NCBI GenBank assembly: GCA_030043595.1 | Contig: JASHXJ010000295.1 | Span: 1 to 5,188, forward strand | Length of the DNA: 5,188 nt | Origin: Trebonia sp. | Lineage (GTDB): Bacteria; Actinomycetota; Actinomycetes; Streptosporangiales; Streptosporangiaceae | Reading direction: 5' to 3' | Shown here: positions 4,933-5,188 of the stretch, in pieces | How positions within the stretch are numbered: the stretch's first letter is position 1 | How the letters are laid out: each line of letters starts with the position of its first letter | The notes under the pieces: generated by a model | Databases searched by the model: none | What the model was told of the DNA's origin: nothing | The model's input: the letters and a program-made list of their open reading frames with translations, nothing else | Program-made: the position numbers and the translations under genes

Positions 4933-4946
4933 CGGGAGGGACTGGC

Positions 4947-5132
4947 GTGACGAACGAGGCCTGGGGCTTGGGGTCCGCGGGCCTGGGGCTTGGAGTCCTG
5001 GGACCCGGGGCTGGGATCCGGGGCTGGGGCCCGGGGCTGGGACCGGCGCTGGGATCCGCGGGCTGGGATCCGGGGGCCGGGAATCCGCGGGCTGGGACCA
5101 CGGGGCTGGCTAGCCCGCGAGGTGGGCGGTGA
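4947..5132 (+). CDS. Doubtful small Gly-rich ORF over the tandem repeat
   Basis: GTG 4947 has a well-placed GGGAGGG (4934-4940) six bases upstream and opens a 61-codon frame ending at TGA 5130-5132. The start MTNEAWGLGSAG leads into a low-complexity Gly/Pro/Trp/Leu product dictated by the DNA repeat. No domain is visible and the 3' end overlaps the leftward gene by 23 bases. The ribosome binding site is the only positive evidence. Open frames arise easily in such GC-rich repeats, so I consider it more likely non-coding. Confidence 0.2.
   Translation: MTNEAWGLGSAGLGLGVLGPGAGIRGWGPGLGPALGSAGWDPGAGNPRAGTTGLASPRGGR
4961..5109. repeat. G-rich degenerate tandem repeat, 13-15 bp unit (CGGGGCTGGGATC)
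   Basis: The clearest units are 5006-5018, 5019-5031, 5032-5044, 5045-5057, 5058-5071, 5072-5086 and 5087-5100, with lengths 13, 13, 13, 13, 14, 15 and 14. Each has the core GGGCTGGGA or a near variant, followed by TCC, CC or similar. Irregular longer units (CCTGGGGCTTGG-) precede them from about 4960. Repeated GGG and GGGG runs on the plus strand could form G-quadruplexes. The array ends at the stop codon of the leftward gene. Confidence 0.75.
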
Positions 5133-5188
5133 TCTCCCTGGCGGCTTCCTCGCCGTAGGCGGCGGCGGCGCGGTCGGCTAGCTCGGCT
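5110..5188 (-). CDS. 3' end of an unidentified leftward gene
   Basis: On the minus strand the frame runs in from the right edge and ends at TAG 5112-5110. The visible last 25 residues are Ala/Glu-rich and helical in character, ending YGEEAAREITAHLAG. The tail does not look like the C-terminus of TrpD, the gene that I recall following Rv2191 in M. tuberculosis, and I cannot name the family. Support is the uninterrupted frame, the codon bias toward G/C at the third position, and convergence with the upstream rightward pair. Confidence 0.55.
   Translation of the reverse strand, partial: AELADRAAAAYGEEAAREITAHLAG

Larger units (their letters stand above)
4700..5109. other. Non-coding interval between convergent genes
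   Basis: No protein with family features is readable on either strand over about 410 bases. Open frames here have Gly/Trp- or Pro-rich translations produced by the repeats. From 4738 to 4856 I see nothing beyond ordinary sequence. The part at about 4861-4930 is clearly A/T-richer than its surroundings and holds the long-range inverted repeat. From 4961 on, the sequence is a G-rich degenerate repeat reaching the stop codon of the leftward gene. Confidence 0.6.

Noticed and set aside
4743..4946. Plus-strand frame upstream of the Gly-rich ORF
   Set aside because: It lacks a ribosome binding site, shows no family features, and crosses the A/T-rich inverted repeat without coding-like codon use.
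4838..5101. Pro-rich minus-strand frame across the tandem repeat
   Set aside because: It is the complement of the G-rich repeat and is separated from the leftward gene by the TAG at 5112-5110, so it is not an extension of it.

Overview
The window comes from a high-GC actinobacterium. The evidence is strong G/C bias at third codon positions, GTG starts, TAnnnT-type -10 boxes, and a gene order that parallels the Mycobacterium tuberculosis block fadD15 (Rv2187) - pimB (Rv2188c) - NlpC/P60 gene (Rv2190c) - exonuclease gene (Rv2191), quoted from memory. The absence of an Rv2189c-like gene, the added stand-alone RAM gene and the short exonuclease suggest a lineage outside Mycobacterium. The species cannot be fixed from the sequence.

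Layout. Positions 1-838 (+) hold the C-terminal part of a long-chain acyl-CoA synthetase. It meets, tail to tail with a 4-base gap, a leftward pair: pimB (843-1979, -), a phosphatidylinositol-mannoside mannosyltransferase, preceded by a secreted NlpC/P60 peptidoglycan hydrolase gene (2022-3077, -). The hydrolase has a recognisable promoter (3184-3212) and a leader of about 100 nt. Further right is a small four-cysteine protein (3301-3483, -). After a divergent promoter region come a DEDDh 3'-5' exonuclease (3615-4436, +) and an overlapping stand-alone Lrp/AsnC-type RAM-domain protein (4415-4699, +). Positions 4700-5109 hold no convincing gene, but contain a probable terminator, a long-range inverted repeat and a G-rich degenerate tandem repeat. 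The last 79 bases are the 3' end of a leftward gene that cannot be identified.

The most notable signal is between the small Cys-rich gene and the exonuclease. A near-perfect inverted repeat (arms 3538-3563 and 3583-3608) resolves into two back-to-back promoters. Each matches the mycobacterial RecA-independent DNA-damage promoter recognised by PafBC (TGTCRGTG-N8-TAnnnT): TGTCAGTG-N8-TACGGT leftward and TGTCAGTG-N8-TACCGT rightward. This predicts co-induction by DNA damage of a nuclease and an undescribed mini-protein with a CxxC-x6-CxxC motif. It also implies that the exonuclease begins at GTG 3615, probably on a leaderless transcript, and not at the upstream ATG 3585, which lies inside the promoter. 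The left half of the window (acyl-CoA synthetase, PimB, NlpC/P60) concerns the cell envelope; the right half looks like DNA repair plus a small-ligand sensor.
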